This document shows positions 16,253 to 24,773 of a DNA stretch of 31,054 nt, piece after piece. Source of the DNA: Oceanospirillales bacterium. GTDB taxonomy: Bacteria; Pseudomonadota; Gammaproteobacteria; Xanthomonadales; SZUA-36. The DNA lies in contig QIKG01000274.1 in the NCBI GenBank assembly GCA_003232965.1, positions 1 to 31,054 of the forward strand, written 5' to 3'. Each line of letters begins with the position of its first letter. The first letter of the stretch is position 1. The translations under genes and the position numbers were made by a program. The notes under the pieces were generated by a model. The model was not told the DNA's origin. It worked only from the letters and a program-made list of their open reading frames with translations, and searched no databases.

Positions 16253-17041
16253 TTAAATAATACTTAACAAAATTACGCCAAGAACGAGTCGATATATAAC
16301 AAAAGGCAGCATCCCGACTTTATCGAGAAGCCGCAGAAATGCCCAGATACAGGCAAAACCGGCGATGGCGGATACAACTACAGCAAGCATGAAATCTGGC
16401 GCCGAAGTCGCCGTTTCGCCATGCCATATCTGTAGTGCACCATAACTACCCGCCGCGGCGATAATAGGAATTGAGATTAAAAATGAAAACCGCGCTGCAG
16501 TTTGTCGGGACAGGCCAAAAAAACGACCCGCAGTAATTGTTATACCTGACCGCGAGGTTCCCGGAATTAACGCCAACGCCTGGGAAAGCCCGATTAGAAG
16601 AGCTTGAGAACGGTTGATATCCTTTAATTCAAGCTGATTACCACCCCAGCGGTCTGCCACCCATAACAACAGGCCAAAACCAATGGTTGCCCAGGCAATT
16701 ACCTCAAGGCTGCGCAAGTGGGCCTCGACCATGCTCGCGCCCATCCAGCCTATTGCCAGCGCCGGCACAGTAGCGATAATTATCAACCAGGCTAGGCGGC
16801 GCTCTGTAACCGTGCTGCTTTGCGGTTTCAGCCAGGCGTTGGCCAATGCCAACAAATCCTTGCGAAAATAAAACACCACTGAAATCAAGGTACCCAGGTG
16901 TGCTCCAACATCTAGGGCCAGCCCTTCATCTTCCCAACCGGATAATTGAGAAACCAGAATCAGGTGAGCCGAGCTCGATACCGGCAAAAATTCTGTTAAA
17001 CCCTGAACCAATGCCAGGATAATAATTTGAAGAGTATCCAC
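16253..17041 (-). CDS. uppP: Undecaprenyl-diphosphatase UppP (BacA)
   Basis: This is an integral membrane enzyme that recycles undecaprenyl diphosphate to the monophosphate lipid carrier for peptidoglycan and O-antigen synthesis. The 262-residue protein shows both family motifs: the first block LVQGLTEFLPVSSSAHLIL with its essential glutamate, and the second block PGTSRSGITITAGRFFGLSR. About eight hydrophobic helices are visible. The start is GTG at 17039–17041 with AGGGGT 7 nt upstream. The gene stands alone between the glnA control region and a dehydrogenase gene on the same strand. Overproduction of the family gives bacitracin resistance, which is general knowledge rather than a claim about this copy. 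Confidence 0.96.
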   Translation of the reverse strand: MDTLQIIILALVQGLTEFLPVSSSAHLILVSQLSGWEDEGLALDVGAHLGTLISVVFYFRKDLLALANAWLKPQSSTVTERRLAWLIIIATVPALAIGWMGASMVEAHLRSLEVIAWATIGFGLLLWVADRWGGNQLELKDINRSQALLIGLSQALALIPGTSRSGITITAGRFFGLSRQTAARFSFLISIPIIAAAGSYGALQIWHGETATSAPDFMLAVVVSAIAGFACIWAFLRLLDKVGMLPFVIYRLVLGVILLSII

Positions 17042-17202
17042 GGTGTTGACCCCTAGCGAAACACGGAATTCAGCGAATCATCAGCTACTCGACCATAAAC
17101 AAAGTGCGGATCAAGCGCTTGTTCAACAACAAGGCCGTAAAAAACATGCCACATAGTTCAGCCCTGCCTGAGAAGTTTATTCAGCTTTGGTTTTTGCACA
17201 AG

Positions 17203-18336
17203 CTACTGGTCTGCACCATTATAGAAGATACGATATATAACATTGGCTTTATCATCGCTCACTAACAAACTGCCATCTGGCAGGACGAGCACATCATTGA
17301 GGCGGCCCCAAGCCTCTTCACCTTGCAGCCAACCGGAGGCGAAAACCTGAAAGTCGGTCACTACACCCGTAGCGCTCGCTTTAACCATTACAATGCGGTA
17401 ACCCACTTTACTGCTGCGGTTCCACGAGCCACGCTCAACGATGAAAAGGCGCTGCTGATACTCGTCCGGAAACTGTTTGCCGGTATAAAACTTCATTCCC
17501 AAGGCGGCTACATGCGCGCCCAAATTATGCGCCGGCACTTGGTAGTTAGCACAGCTTTTACCTTTGCCAAATTCCGGGTCCAATGTATCACCTTGATGAC
17601 AATAGGGATACCCAAAGTGCAGCCCCGACTTTGGTGCGAAATTGAGTTCATCCGCAGGCATGTCATCACCCATATGATCGCGCCCGTTGTCGGTAAACCA
17701 TAATGACCCGTTGGCTGGGTGCCAGTCCATTCCCACCGAGTTGCGTACGCCATTAGCGTAGGTCTGAATCTCGCCTGTGTCGATATTTAGCCGTCGAATT
17801 TCGGCAAAACCCGCATCATCACAAATATTACAGGGCGCACCAACCGGCACATACAGCCAGCCATCCGGGCCAAAGCCTAGATACTTCCAACCATGGTGGG
17901 TTTTATCAGGAAAACCCTCACTCAGCACTTCTTTTACCGGCGCATCCAATCGTGATTCAATTTTGGGGAAGCGCAATATGCTTTCAACTGCACCCACATA
18001 CAAGTCACCTTGGCGAAAAGCCAGGCCTGAAGGCATTTTCAGGTCTTTGGCGATTGTCAGCTGCTGGTCGATAGCACCATCGCCATTGGTGTCGCTCAAT
18101 GCATACACATTACCGGCCCGACGGGAACCAACAAACAGCACACCATTATCCCCGCGCACCATCTGTCGAGCATTTTCTACATCAGTGGCGTAGATTTCTA
18201 TTTCGAAGCCGGGCGGCAGTTGAATTTTTTCTAACGGCAAGCCAGCATTTGCCATACCAGTTTGTAACAACAGTAAAACCACCCATACCAAATTTAGTGT
18301 GAATGTCCGCACACCACTAGAAAAAGAGTAACCCAT
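17203..18336 (-). CDS. Exported PQQ-type sugar (sorbosone) dehydrogenase-like beta-propeller protein
   Basis: This 377-residue protein has a signal peptide (hydrophobic about 10–28, ending MANAG) and a six-bladed propeller of the glucose/sorbosone dehydrogenase family. Family-like segments are PPGFEIEIYATDVENAR at the start, PSGLAFRQGDLYVG, LGFGPDGWLYVPVG, GVRNSVGMDWHPANGSLWFTDNGRD and DVLVLPDGSLLVSDDKAN near the end. Such periplasmic proteins oxidise sugars or aldehydes with PQQ, but many homologues have no tested activity. No PQQ synthesis genes are in the window. The ATG at 18336 has GAGGTAG 5 nt upstream; a GTG 10 codons earlier is less likely. Confidence 0.85.
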   Translation of the reverse strand: MGYSFSSGVRTFTLNLVWVVLLLLQTGMANAGLPLEKIQLPPGFEIEIYATDVENARQMVRGDNGVLFVGSRRAGNVYALSDTNGDGAIDQQLTIAKDLKMPSGLAFRQGDLYVGAVESILRFPKIESRLDAPVKEVLSEGFPDKTHHGWKYLGFGPDGWLYVPVGAPCNICDDAGFAEIRRLNIDTGEIQTYANGVRNSVGMDWHPANGSLWFTDNGRDHMGDDMPADELNFAPKSGLHFGYPYCHQGDTLDPEFGKGKSCANYQVPAHNLGAHVAALGMKFYTGKQFPDEYQQRLFIVERGSWNRSSKVGYRIVMVKASATGVVTDFQVFASGWLQGEEAWGRLNDVLVLPDGSLLVSDDKANVIYRIFYNGADQ

Positions 18337-18623
18337 AGCAACTACCTCAATATGCAACCAAGCCACAATACTACTTTATTCACCCACATTAAACCTGCTT
18401 ATGCTGAAAATATTTTTTCACTGACCTGATGATACCCGCCCTATTGTTAACATGACCCGCGACTATTACTTAAATTCATAGCCCCGGTGAAGCCCGGTGA
18501 AGACTGTATTACCGGCATCTCCATCAAGAGCCGCAGCACCGCGTAGACGGCGGTACCATACCAGATTAAAATCGTGGCCGTGACATGCTAGAATTAGCAG
18601 TCCTTTAATGAGAGAGTTAAACC

Positions 18624-19496
18624 ATGAACAAAAGTAAAAGCATTTTAATCGCCAGCGCAGTGGCCGCACTTATCCCATTCGGCGCAATTGCTGGTGGTGA
18701 CAAGCATGAATCTCACGCCGGACCGGTGACTGATGAAGTTATAGCAGCACAGCGTGCAGCATTGGCAAAAAATACTGCAGATGCAGGCTTTGGTCCTCAA
18801 TCTCCGCGTGACATTAATGCCCATGCCGGTAATAACCAACGATCATTTAATCCAGCACCTGCCCATACCGAAATGAATTTATGTAACATCCATTTCCATA
18901 AAAATGCTGAACATAGTGGTGGTGAATTTACCAGTTATGCAGGCAATGGTGATGGGCATGGCTTCCAAAGCGGCTTTAAGTACAGTGGAACACTGAGCAA
19001 CGACGAGCTTAAGCCTGCTGCGGACGAAGCTTGTCCTAGCAAACATGGCGGCCTGAATTCCGGTGATACCATCGAAGTTCATTATGTTCACTCAAGCGCA
19101 CAAATCGCACCTGGACCAACTTTAGGTGCATGCCTGAGTGACTCTATTATGAATCCACAACTTCGTGTAGAAACTCAGGTATTCGTACTGGTTAATGATA
19201 GTGACGCGCTTGATTTCGGAACGCTTGCCACGCACGCTGAGGTCAATGGCCTGCATCAGGCAAGTAATATCCCGAATAATACCGGCACTCCGATTTTGTA
19301 TGCTGGATCTACTACCGGCCCCGGTCACAACGAAAAGGGCTCCCCACTCCAGGTAACATGGAGCATTCGTCCCGATGTTGCCAAGGTTAATGTAGCCTCA
19401 GTGGGCGATTGGTGTAAGGGTAATACCTTTGATGAAGACCATGCACACGGTGTAAGAAACCTTGTTACCAACCCTGACTTACTGTCAGAAATGTAA
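18624..19496 (+). CDS. Delta-class carbonic anhydrase, exported
   Basis: The protein has 290 residues with a signal peptide (about 1–23, cleaved after AIAG). It matches the bacterial delta-class carbonic anhydrase family: FGPQSPRDI, the histidine-rich metal region NLCNIHFHKNAEH (about 86–98), GNGDGHGFQSGFKYSG, SGDTIEVHYVHSSAQ, GPTLGACLSD, PQLRVETQVFVLVND and NEDHAHGVRNLV-like EDHAHGVRNLV near the end. HFH and HYVH supply candidate zinc ligands. It should interconvert CO2 and bicarbonate in the periplasm or outside the cell. AGAGAG precedes the ATG. It is a single-gene unit ending in a strong terminator. The 250 bp before it show no convincing promoter. Confidence 0.9.
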   Translation: MNKSKSILIASAVAALIPFGAIAGGDKHESHAGPVTDEVIAAQRAALAKNTADAGFGPQSPRDINAHAGNNQRSFNPAPAHTEMNLCNIHFHKNAEHSGGEFTSYAGNGDGHGFQSGFKYSGTLSNDELKPAADEACPSKHGGLNSGDTIEVHYVHSSAQIAPGPTLGACLSDSIMNPQLRVETQVFVLVNDSDALDFGTLATHAEVNGLHQASNIPNNTGTPILYAGSTTGPGHNEKGSPLQVTWSIRPDVAKVNVASVGDWCKGNTFDEDHAHGVRNLVTNPDLLSEM

Positions 19497-19527
19497 TAAA
19501 GGTTTAATCAGTAAGAAGCTTTGAAAC

Positions 19528-19554
19528 CCCGGCCACTGTGCCGGGATTTTTTTT
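19528..19554 (+). terminator. Rho-independent terminator after the carbonic anhydrase gene
   Basis: CCCGGC (19528–19533), loop CACTGT, GCCGGG (19540–19545), then A and eight T (19547–19554). It is a strong terminator 31 nt after the stop, with its last bases touching the end of the convergent VF530 gene. Confidence 0.92.
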
Positions 19555-19771
19555 AGTTTAGTGATGCGACAAACAAATCTTCAACCTTTTGCCGTGCCCA
19601 GGGGGTTTTCCGTAAAAACTTCAGGCTGGACTTGATTGACGGATCGTTGTTAAAACAGCGGATATTCATTCGTTCACCCAAGCCATCCCAGCCGTAGACC
19701 TCAACTAGCTTTGTGATGATTTGTTCTAAGGTGATTCCGTGCAGCGGGTCATTGCTCTGGTTGGTATTCAT
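19553..19771 (-). CDS. VF530 family (DUF2132) small protein
   Basis: This 72-residue protein matches the VF530/DUF2132 family along its full length: NDPLHGITLEQIITKLVEVYGW, then IRCFNNDPSIKSSLKFLRKTPWAR. The family's structure is helical and was proposed to bind nucleic acid; the true role is unknown. It overlaps the stop of the desaturase gene by 4 bp (ATGA), so it should be translated from the same mRNA. It is convergent with the carbonic anhydrase gene, with the shared terminator in between. Confidence 0.92.
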   Translation of the reverse strand: MNTNQSNDPLHGITLEQIITKLVEVYGWDGLGERMNIRCFNNDPSIKSSLKFLRKTPWARQKVEDLFVASLN

Positions 19772-20898
19772 TTGCCCAGCGTAATACTCAGCAAGGCAAT
19801 CCGTCGCCGCTGCATTTTCAGACGATATTCCAACTCTTTAGCATGGGTATGGAAGGCAGTTTTGTGCCAACGGTTGATCAACTTTTCACCCACATCATTT
19901 GCCCGTTCCGCTTGCAGCTCTTGCCATTCATGGATGGTGTTTTTAAACTGCAGATACTCTTTTTCAATCAGAGTTTTCCATTTTTGTTCCAGCTGTGAAT
20001 TTTGCAGTTTACGCTCGGCACGCACAAAGTCCATACTTAAACGCGCTCGCAAAATCCGAAATTTCGGTACCCGTCGCAAGCCCCACGCCAGCCCGCTAAT
20101 ACGACAAACATTGATAAACCACTTGGTCAGGTCAAACTGCCACCAGCGGATACCATTGCGGTAATCGTTCTGGAACATATGGTGGAAATTATGATAGCCC
20201 TCACCCCAGGTCAGCAGTGCCAGCACCCAACTATCTCTAGCACTATTTTTTTCGGTATAAGTCTGCTTGCCCCAAAAATGTGCCAGCGAATTGATCAAAA
20301 AAGTCAGGTGGTGAGCAACAAACAGGCGGAATACACCCGCGAGTAATACCACGCCCCAGAACTCCCCTGATACCCAGCCCAAGAGTATGGGCAAGCCGAT
20401 ATTCATAAAGGCTGTTAACGGCCAATACCAGCGATGTTGCCACATTACGATGGTATCGCGCTTGAGGTCGGGAACATTTTTGAAATCGGTCTCAGCAGAA
20501 GGATAATCGCGCAGCATCCAGCCAATATGCGAATACCACAAACCTTTTCCAGCCGAATAGGGGTCTTTATCGTTTTGATCGACATATTTGTGATGGTGGC
20601 GATGTTGCGCTGACCATACCAGAATACTGTTCTGTAGTGCTTGTGCGCCCCAAATGGCTAAAAACCAGCGCAACACAGGGTGGGCCTTATAGGTGCTATG
20701 CGCCCATAAACGATGATAACCCGCTGTAATCGAAAGGCCATTTAGCAACCAAAAAAGGCCAAATATTCCCCAAGTGGTTGCTGAATAACCATGAGCAAAG
20801 CCATACCAAGGCACTACAATCAACGAAATCAGCGCGGTGGCGGCAAACATAAATCCTGTAGAAAAAAGCAGGGGTGGTTTTTTTACTTGAGTAGTCAT
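19768..20898 (-). CDS. Membrane fatty-acid (acyl-CoA, delta-9-type) desaturase
   Basis: This 377-residue di-iron membrane desaturase has the three histidine boxes: HRLWAH at 62–67, HRHHH at 99–103 and YHNFHH ending at 240, the last preceded by WGEG as in stearoyl-CoA desaturases. Four hydrophobic segments are visible (about 10–35, 40–58, 160–180, 180–205). The C-terminal ~100 residues are charged and helical (RLSMDFVRAERKLQNSQLEQ), a possible coiled coil. I start at ATG 20898 (MTTQVKKPP), with AGGA upstream; a longer frame running to 21003 overlaps the neighbouring gene's end and has no support. It would put double bonds into fatty acyl chains at the inner membrane. Confidence 0.92.
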   Translation of the reverse strand: MTTQVKKPPLLFSTGFMFAATALISLIVVPWYGFAHGYSATTWGIFGLFWLLNGLSITAGYHRLWAHSTYKAHPVLRWFLAIWGAQALQNSILVWSAQHRHHHKYVDQNDKDPYSAGKGLWYSHIGWMLRDYPSAETDFKNVPDLKRDTIVMWQHRWYWPLTAFMNIGLPILLGWVSGEFWGVVLLAGVFRLFVAHHLTFLINSLAHFWGKQTYTEKNSARDSWVLALLTWGEGYHNFHHMFQNDYRNGIRWWQFDLTKWFINVCRISGLAWGLRRVPKFRILRARLSMDFVRAERKLQNSQLEQKWKTLIEKEYLQFKNTIHEWQELQAERANDVGEKLINRWHKTAFHTHAKELEYRLKMQRRRIALLSITLGK

Positions 20899-20919
20899 TG
20901 GTATCCTGATGTGCTGCCA

Positions 20920-20934
20920 ATAGGTAGTTCCTAT
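20920..20934. promoter_or_regulatory. Inverted repeat upstream of the desaturase gene
   Basis: ATAGG-TAGTT-CCTAT is a 15-bp inverted repeat located 22 bp upstream of the desaturase ATG. A minus-strand TATAAT (20959–20964) lies 25 bp further upstream, without a good -35. The repeat would sit just after a transcription start, a plausible repressor site for membrane-lipid control. Confidence 0.3.
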
Positions 20935-20974
20935 CAACAAATAATTATTACAACCTACATTATAAAGGAAACCG

Positions 20975-22708
20975 CTAGCCGGTAACCTTTCTAAGTATTG
21001 CACGACCGATAAAACGGGCTTTGTTAGCGCCGGAAAAGCGCCCTAAATTACTCTTTACAATGCCCTTGGTAAAGCGCGTGCGCTTGGAGTAGTCAATATT
21101 TACATCAACAATCACCGGACGGTTGTCGGCGGCAAACTCCAGCGCCTGCTGAATTCCACTGGCTAAATCTGCGTCTGTTTCGATATGGATAAACTCACAA
21201 CCGGTGGCATCGCTAATGCCCTTGAGTTTTATAGTGGGCAGTACCGTGCAGGTTTTGCGATTATAAGGAATCTCTTGAGCTTGTGAAATTTGTGATAGCT
21301 CACCATCGCTGAAGATAAAATACACCCCTCCCAACGCATTAACCGAAGCCGTCAGGGTTTCCATACAGGTCATTAAAAAAGCACCATCACCGATAATCCC
21401 AACCACCTGCTTATCCGGGTTGACCAGTTTTACGGCTGTTACTGCAGGGGCGCAATACCCCATGCAGTTAAAATCCGTTGGTGAAATAAAACCACGAGAT
21501 GTATGTATAGGCATCAGCTCCGCGCATAAAAATGTGTGATTGCCATCATCAGCAACCATAATTGCATCATCATCGAGCTGCTTGCGTAGTTCGGTAAAAA
21601 ACCGCCCGGGATTAACCCGACCCTTACTGTCGTGCTTATACCATTCCTGTAGATAAGCCTGTTTGTCGGCGGCAATAGCTACTGCCAAGCCGATATTTGT
21701 TGTTTTTGGTTCACCCAATGCCTGCAGCGCTTTATAGAGTGCTTTTAATACCGCTGTGGCATCCCCCTCGATGGTAACAGCCGCTGGGTAATTAGCATTA
21801 AATACCTTGGGGTTAATATCCACATGGATAAGATTTTCGGGAGGGTTCACTCCATAACTGGCGGTGGCTATTTCACTAAAACGGGTGGCCACCGCAAGCA
21901 TACAGTCACAGTTTTTAAAGGCATTGGTGGCTGCCGGCACTGCCGCATAGCCAAAACTCATACCGGTATGCAGAGGGTGGTTGGCCGGAAAAGCGCTCAA
22001 GCCCTGTAAGGTTGTTGATACGGGTGCATTTAAAAACTCGGCAATTTTTATGCTTTCCTGAGTAGCATCAACCGCACCCCAGCCCACAAACAGCCCCGGA
22101 TGATCGGCGGCATAAAGCGCCTCAGCAGCTTTTTGAATGGCCTCCATGTCGAGTTCAGTCTTCGGCTCTTCTGCAGAAAACACGGGGAGCTCAGTAATTT
22201 CACCTGGGAACAATTGCAGATTCACTGGCACTTCAACGAACACCGGACCCGGCTCACCTTCATTGGCAATGCCATATGCCGCAAAAATGGCGGGAACTAT
22301 CTCCTCATGGCTTAAGGTTTTAAAGGTTTTCTTAGTGATCGGCGCCAGCAGTGCATGCTGGTCCATTTCATGCAGTTGGTAGGTTTTACCGTTTTCGGTG
22401 TGGATGCCGCCGGAAATTACCAGCATGGGAATCCCATCAAGAAACGCCTCACCTATACCGCTAGATGCATGGGTAACTCCAGCAGCAGGCACAATCAGCA
22501 ATGTTCCGATGCTGCTTGAGGTACGCGAGATGGCATCTGCCATAAATGCACCGCCACCCTCATGAGTCACTAACATGGGCTGAATAGATTCAGACTTATG
22601 CAGCTCATCATAAATCTCTGTGTTATGAACTCCGGGTATGCCAAAAGTGTATTTCACACCAACTTGCTCAAGAGCATACCGTACCAACCAGGCACCTGAT
22701 TTTTTCAT
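20975..22708 (-). CDS. Thiamine diphosphate-dependent enzyme, acetolactate synthase large-subunit-like
   Basis: This 577-residue protein has the three-domain layout of the ThDP decarboxylase/synthase superfamily. The N-terminal PYR domain has the catalytic Glu50 in VTHEGGG and FGIPGVHN. A central domain follows (about 190–330). The C-terminal PP domain has GDG at 440–442 and SDG at 468–470, the latter in place of the usual second Asn-bearing motif. The sequence VPAAGVTHASSGIGEAFLDGIPMLVISG is typical of acetolactate-synthase-like proteins. No small regulatory subunit gene is adjacent, so a role in branched-chain synthesis is doubtful. A benzoylformate-decarboxylase, oxalyl-CoA or other 2-oxoacid activity is possible. 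The reaction is not decided by sequence. Confidence 0.85.
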   Translation of the reverse strand: MKKSGAWLVRYALEQVGVKYTFGIPGVHNTEIYDELHKSESIQPMLVTHEGGGAFMADAISRTSSSIGTLLIVPAAGVTHASSGIGEAFLDGIPMLVISGGIHTENGKTYQLHEMDQHALLAPITKKTFKTLSHEEIVPAIFAAYGIANEGEPGPVFVEVPVNLQLFPGEITELPVFSAEEPKTELDMEAIQKAAEALYAADHPGLFVGWGAVDATQESIKIAEFLNAPVSTTLQGLSAFPANHPLHTGMSFGYAAVPAATNAFKNCDCMLAVATRFSEIATASYGVNPPENLIHVDINPKVFNANYPAAVTIEGDATAVLKALYKALQALGEPKTTNIGLAVAIAADKQAYLQEWYKHDSKGRVNPGRFFTELRKQLDDDAIMVADDGNHTFLCAELMPIHTSRGFISPTDFNCMGYCAPAVTAVKLVNPDKQVVGIIGDGAFLMTCMETLTASVNALGGVYFIFSDGELSQISQAQEIPYNRKTCTVLPTIKLKGISDATGCEFIHIETDADLASGIQQALEFAADNRPVIVDVNIDYSKRTRFTKGIVKSNLGRFSGANKARFIGRAILRKVTG

Positions 22709-22733
22709 GTTTTTGCCAGTTTTCTATCTTCTA

Positions 22734-22750
22734 TTAGAATGATATTCTAA
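22734..22750. promoter_or_regulatory. 17-bp inverted repeat upstream of the ThDP enzyme gene
   Basis: TTAGAAT-GAT-ATTCTAA is a perfect inverted repeat with 7-bp arms, 25 bp upstream of the ATG at 22708. The size and symmetry fit a TetR- or MarR-type operator. No regulator gene is adjacent. Confidence 0.45.
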
Positions 22751-22777
22751 CAGCAGCCAACTTGTTCAGCCTGGTTT

Positions 22778-23989
22778 TCAGGGCGTAGTGCTGATGATGG
22801 TAAAAACCCCTTCGATGGTGGTGCCCGGGTTTAAGGTGACTGATGGTGCGGTAGCGGTTACATCGCCGCCAGCAGCGACAAGATAAGCCGGGCCATAGGT
22901 AATACTGCTGCAAGCCGCGTGGTTTTGACTGTCGTTATGAGTGAGATTAGAAAAGCTTAAGTTCTCAACGGCCAATGTGCAGTCTAGGACCTGATTAAAA
23001 TGCCAGAAAGTCAAATTCGAGTTATAACTGAATGTTGCCTGGCTGATAGCAAAATGATTTAGCGCTGGTAAAAACGCTCCACTAACACCACATGAACCAA
23101 AGCCGGTTGTTTTAGACTCGATTACAATATCACAGCCAGAGGTATCGGCTTTAATTCCCCCGTAGACCATATTGAAAGTGTAATCATCAGCGGTACCGGC
23201 AATTTCATCCAGCCCGGTCATTCCCATGCGATAAGTCGCTACATCATCCGCTTGTAAAGACCGCTGGTCTTCATCCGTACCCTGGCCCTGCTGCATCACA
23301 GCCTCGGTGTTGACAAACCCCAATGCGGCACCTACCGCGCGTGCTGCATTGGCGGCAAAATCATGCCCTAGGGGCAACTCTGCCAGATCCCGGGAATAGT
23401 TACTTGCTTCAGGTGCCAGCACATCAACAAAGGGGTTATTAACCCCTTTTGCAAACCAATGCAGGTTTTCATCATCATCGCGTAAATCATCTTCAGACCC
23501 AAAGATACCATCTGCGCCGGCATTGAAGGCATAGGTGCTATTTGCACCAAGGGTTGTTTTTGCCAGGTTAGTATTATTGCCGGTAATCACATCCTCCTGA
23601 AAACCCAAATTCGGATGCCCTAGTCCCGTGCAGTGCCCTAGCTCATGCAGCGTCAGCGACTGAAAATCGATTCTTCCTGAAGGAATATCGTTATTACCAC
23701 CAAAAAACAAATTGGGTGAAACTGGTGTCAAGCGGTTAAGCTCGCGCAGTGAGTTTATTACCGATACCTCCATAGCAGCAGCATCAACAGCATTGCTGTC
23801 GATACAGACCTCTATATCCAACTGGCCACCGGTTCCGTTATAACCCGAAGGATGAGTAATAATATCCAGACCGTTAGCATCGCCGGCAAAAATGAACGAG
23901 CCTGCATTTGCTTGCACACTAACCAACATGCTCGCTATAGCCACAATCTTTATGTTGCTTAGAACCGCTGATTTTGAAAAACACCTCAT
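22778..23989 (-). CDS. Secreted metzincin-like zinc metalloprotease
   Basis: This 403-residue protein has a signal peptide (about 10–29, cleaved near QANAG). The zinc-binding motif HELGHCTGLGH lies at 115–125 (HExxHxxGxxH), with Glu116 as general base, and a later EAVMQQG could be the Met-turn. Acidic, glycine-rich stretches (GADGIFGSEDDLRDDDEN and TDEDQRSLQADDVATYRMG) may bind calcium. The last ~40 residues (LVAAGGDVTATAPSVTLNPGTTIEG) resemble the stacked-strand segments found at the C-termini of exported proteins. Its ATG overlaps the stop of the preceding gene by 4 bp, so the two are coupled. Matrixin-type family is likely; the substrate is unknown. Confidence 0.8.
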   Translation of the reverse strand: MRCFSKSAVLSNIKIVAIASMLVSVQANAGSFIFAGDANGLDIITHPSGYNGTGGQLDIEVCIDSNAVDAAAMEVSVINSLRELNRLTPVSPNLFFGGNNDIPSGRIDFQSLTLHELGHCTGLGHPNLGFQEDVITGNNTNLAKTTLGANSTYAFNAGADGIFGSEDDLRDDDENLHWFAKGVNNPFVDVLAPEASNYSRDLAELPLGHDFAANAARAVGAALGFVNTEAVMQQGQGTDEDQRSLQADDVATYRMGMTGLDEIAGTADDYTFNMVYGGIKADTSGCDIVIESKTTGFGSCGVSGAFLPALNHFAISQATFSYNSNLTFWHFNQVLDCTLAVENLSFSNLTHNDSQNHAACSSITYGPAYLVAAGGDVTATAPSVTLNPGTTIEGVFTIISTTP

Positions 23990-24645
23990 TGTAACTTGCC
24001 AGATTTGCGCAATTGCTTACTTTGCGACAATGACCGCAGCTGGTTTTCTATTTTCCTAAAATCCTGAATTAAGCTTATCTCTGGATAATTTATAGCATCC
24101 CCTGCCAGACCTCGCCAGTTGATTTGGGTGGCTGATAGCCCAGTGAGTGAATTAGTAGCGCCTGCCGGCTTAAATGTTTCAATATTGAAAGTAAACACCG
24201 AGACTGGAGCATCGCTTTGGTAAAAGACTTTTACCTCTGCAAGCTGAGATGCTTGAATTGCTCGGTTCAGGCTGACATTTTTTTTCTGGCGCATGAGCGT
24301 GGTACGGTCGTATTCAAACACAGGTTCGGCGACTTCAAGCAATAAACTGGTTAAGGCATCCCGGCTTAAATACATTTCATACTCGCCCGCTTGCTTTGAA
24401 TAAATTGGGTGATATACCAGCACGCGGCCATCCCCATAAACCCGTAACAATGGGGTTCTATCCTGATCTTTAAATTCCGGATTAATTTCGCCGAAAGAGA
24501 GCAGCATTGTAGTCGCTGCGCTGGAATATTTTATTTGCGCACTTTCGGACGGGTCGAGCTCAACTACCGCACTCGCTGAAAAACTGAAGAATCCTAATAG
24601 GAAAACCAAGGGCAGATTTTTTAACCACAGATACATATCAAGCAT
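23986..24645 (-). CDS. Exported protein of unknown function, coupled to the metalloprotease
   Basis: I do not recognise this 219-residue protein. It begins with a clear signal peptide (LPLVFLLGFFSFSASA) and no further membrane segment. The mature part starts VVELDPSESAQIKYSS and contains strand-rich stretches (LLRVYGDGRVLVYHPIYS) and a basic C-terminus (QSKQLRKSGK). The start ATG at 24645 has AGGTG 4 nt upstream; a TTG upstream is a weaker choice. The ATGA overlap with the protease gene suggests that it works with the protease, for example as inhibitor, chaperone or partner. That is inference from context only. Confidence 0.7.
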   Translation of the reverse strand: MLDMYLWLKNLPLVFLLGFFSFSASAVVELDPSESAQIKYSSAATTMLLSFGEINPEFKDQDRTPLLRVYGDGRVLVYHPIYSKQAGEYEMYLSRDALTSLLLEVAEPVFEYDRTTLMRQKKNVSLNRAIQASQLAEVKVFYQSDAPVSVFTFNIETFKPAGATNSLTGLSATQINWRGLAGDAINYPEISLIQDFRKIENQLRSLSQSKQLRKSGKLQ

Positions 24646-24773
24646 TAAACACCTATTTTTACCGCCTGTCAAAACTGGAAACGCTCTAATATTACAAGCG
24701 ATTAATTGCAGGTTTTCTCATCAAGCCCGTATTTTATGCAAAGCAAACACCAACTTATTGATTCAACCAGTAT

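Noticed and set aside
18466..18566. Minus-strand tail that reads like a protein C-terminus (DGDAGNTVFTGLHRGYEFK)
   Set aside because: It might be a gene remnant, but the upstream part is antisense to the carbonic anhydrase start and I recognise no family.
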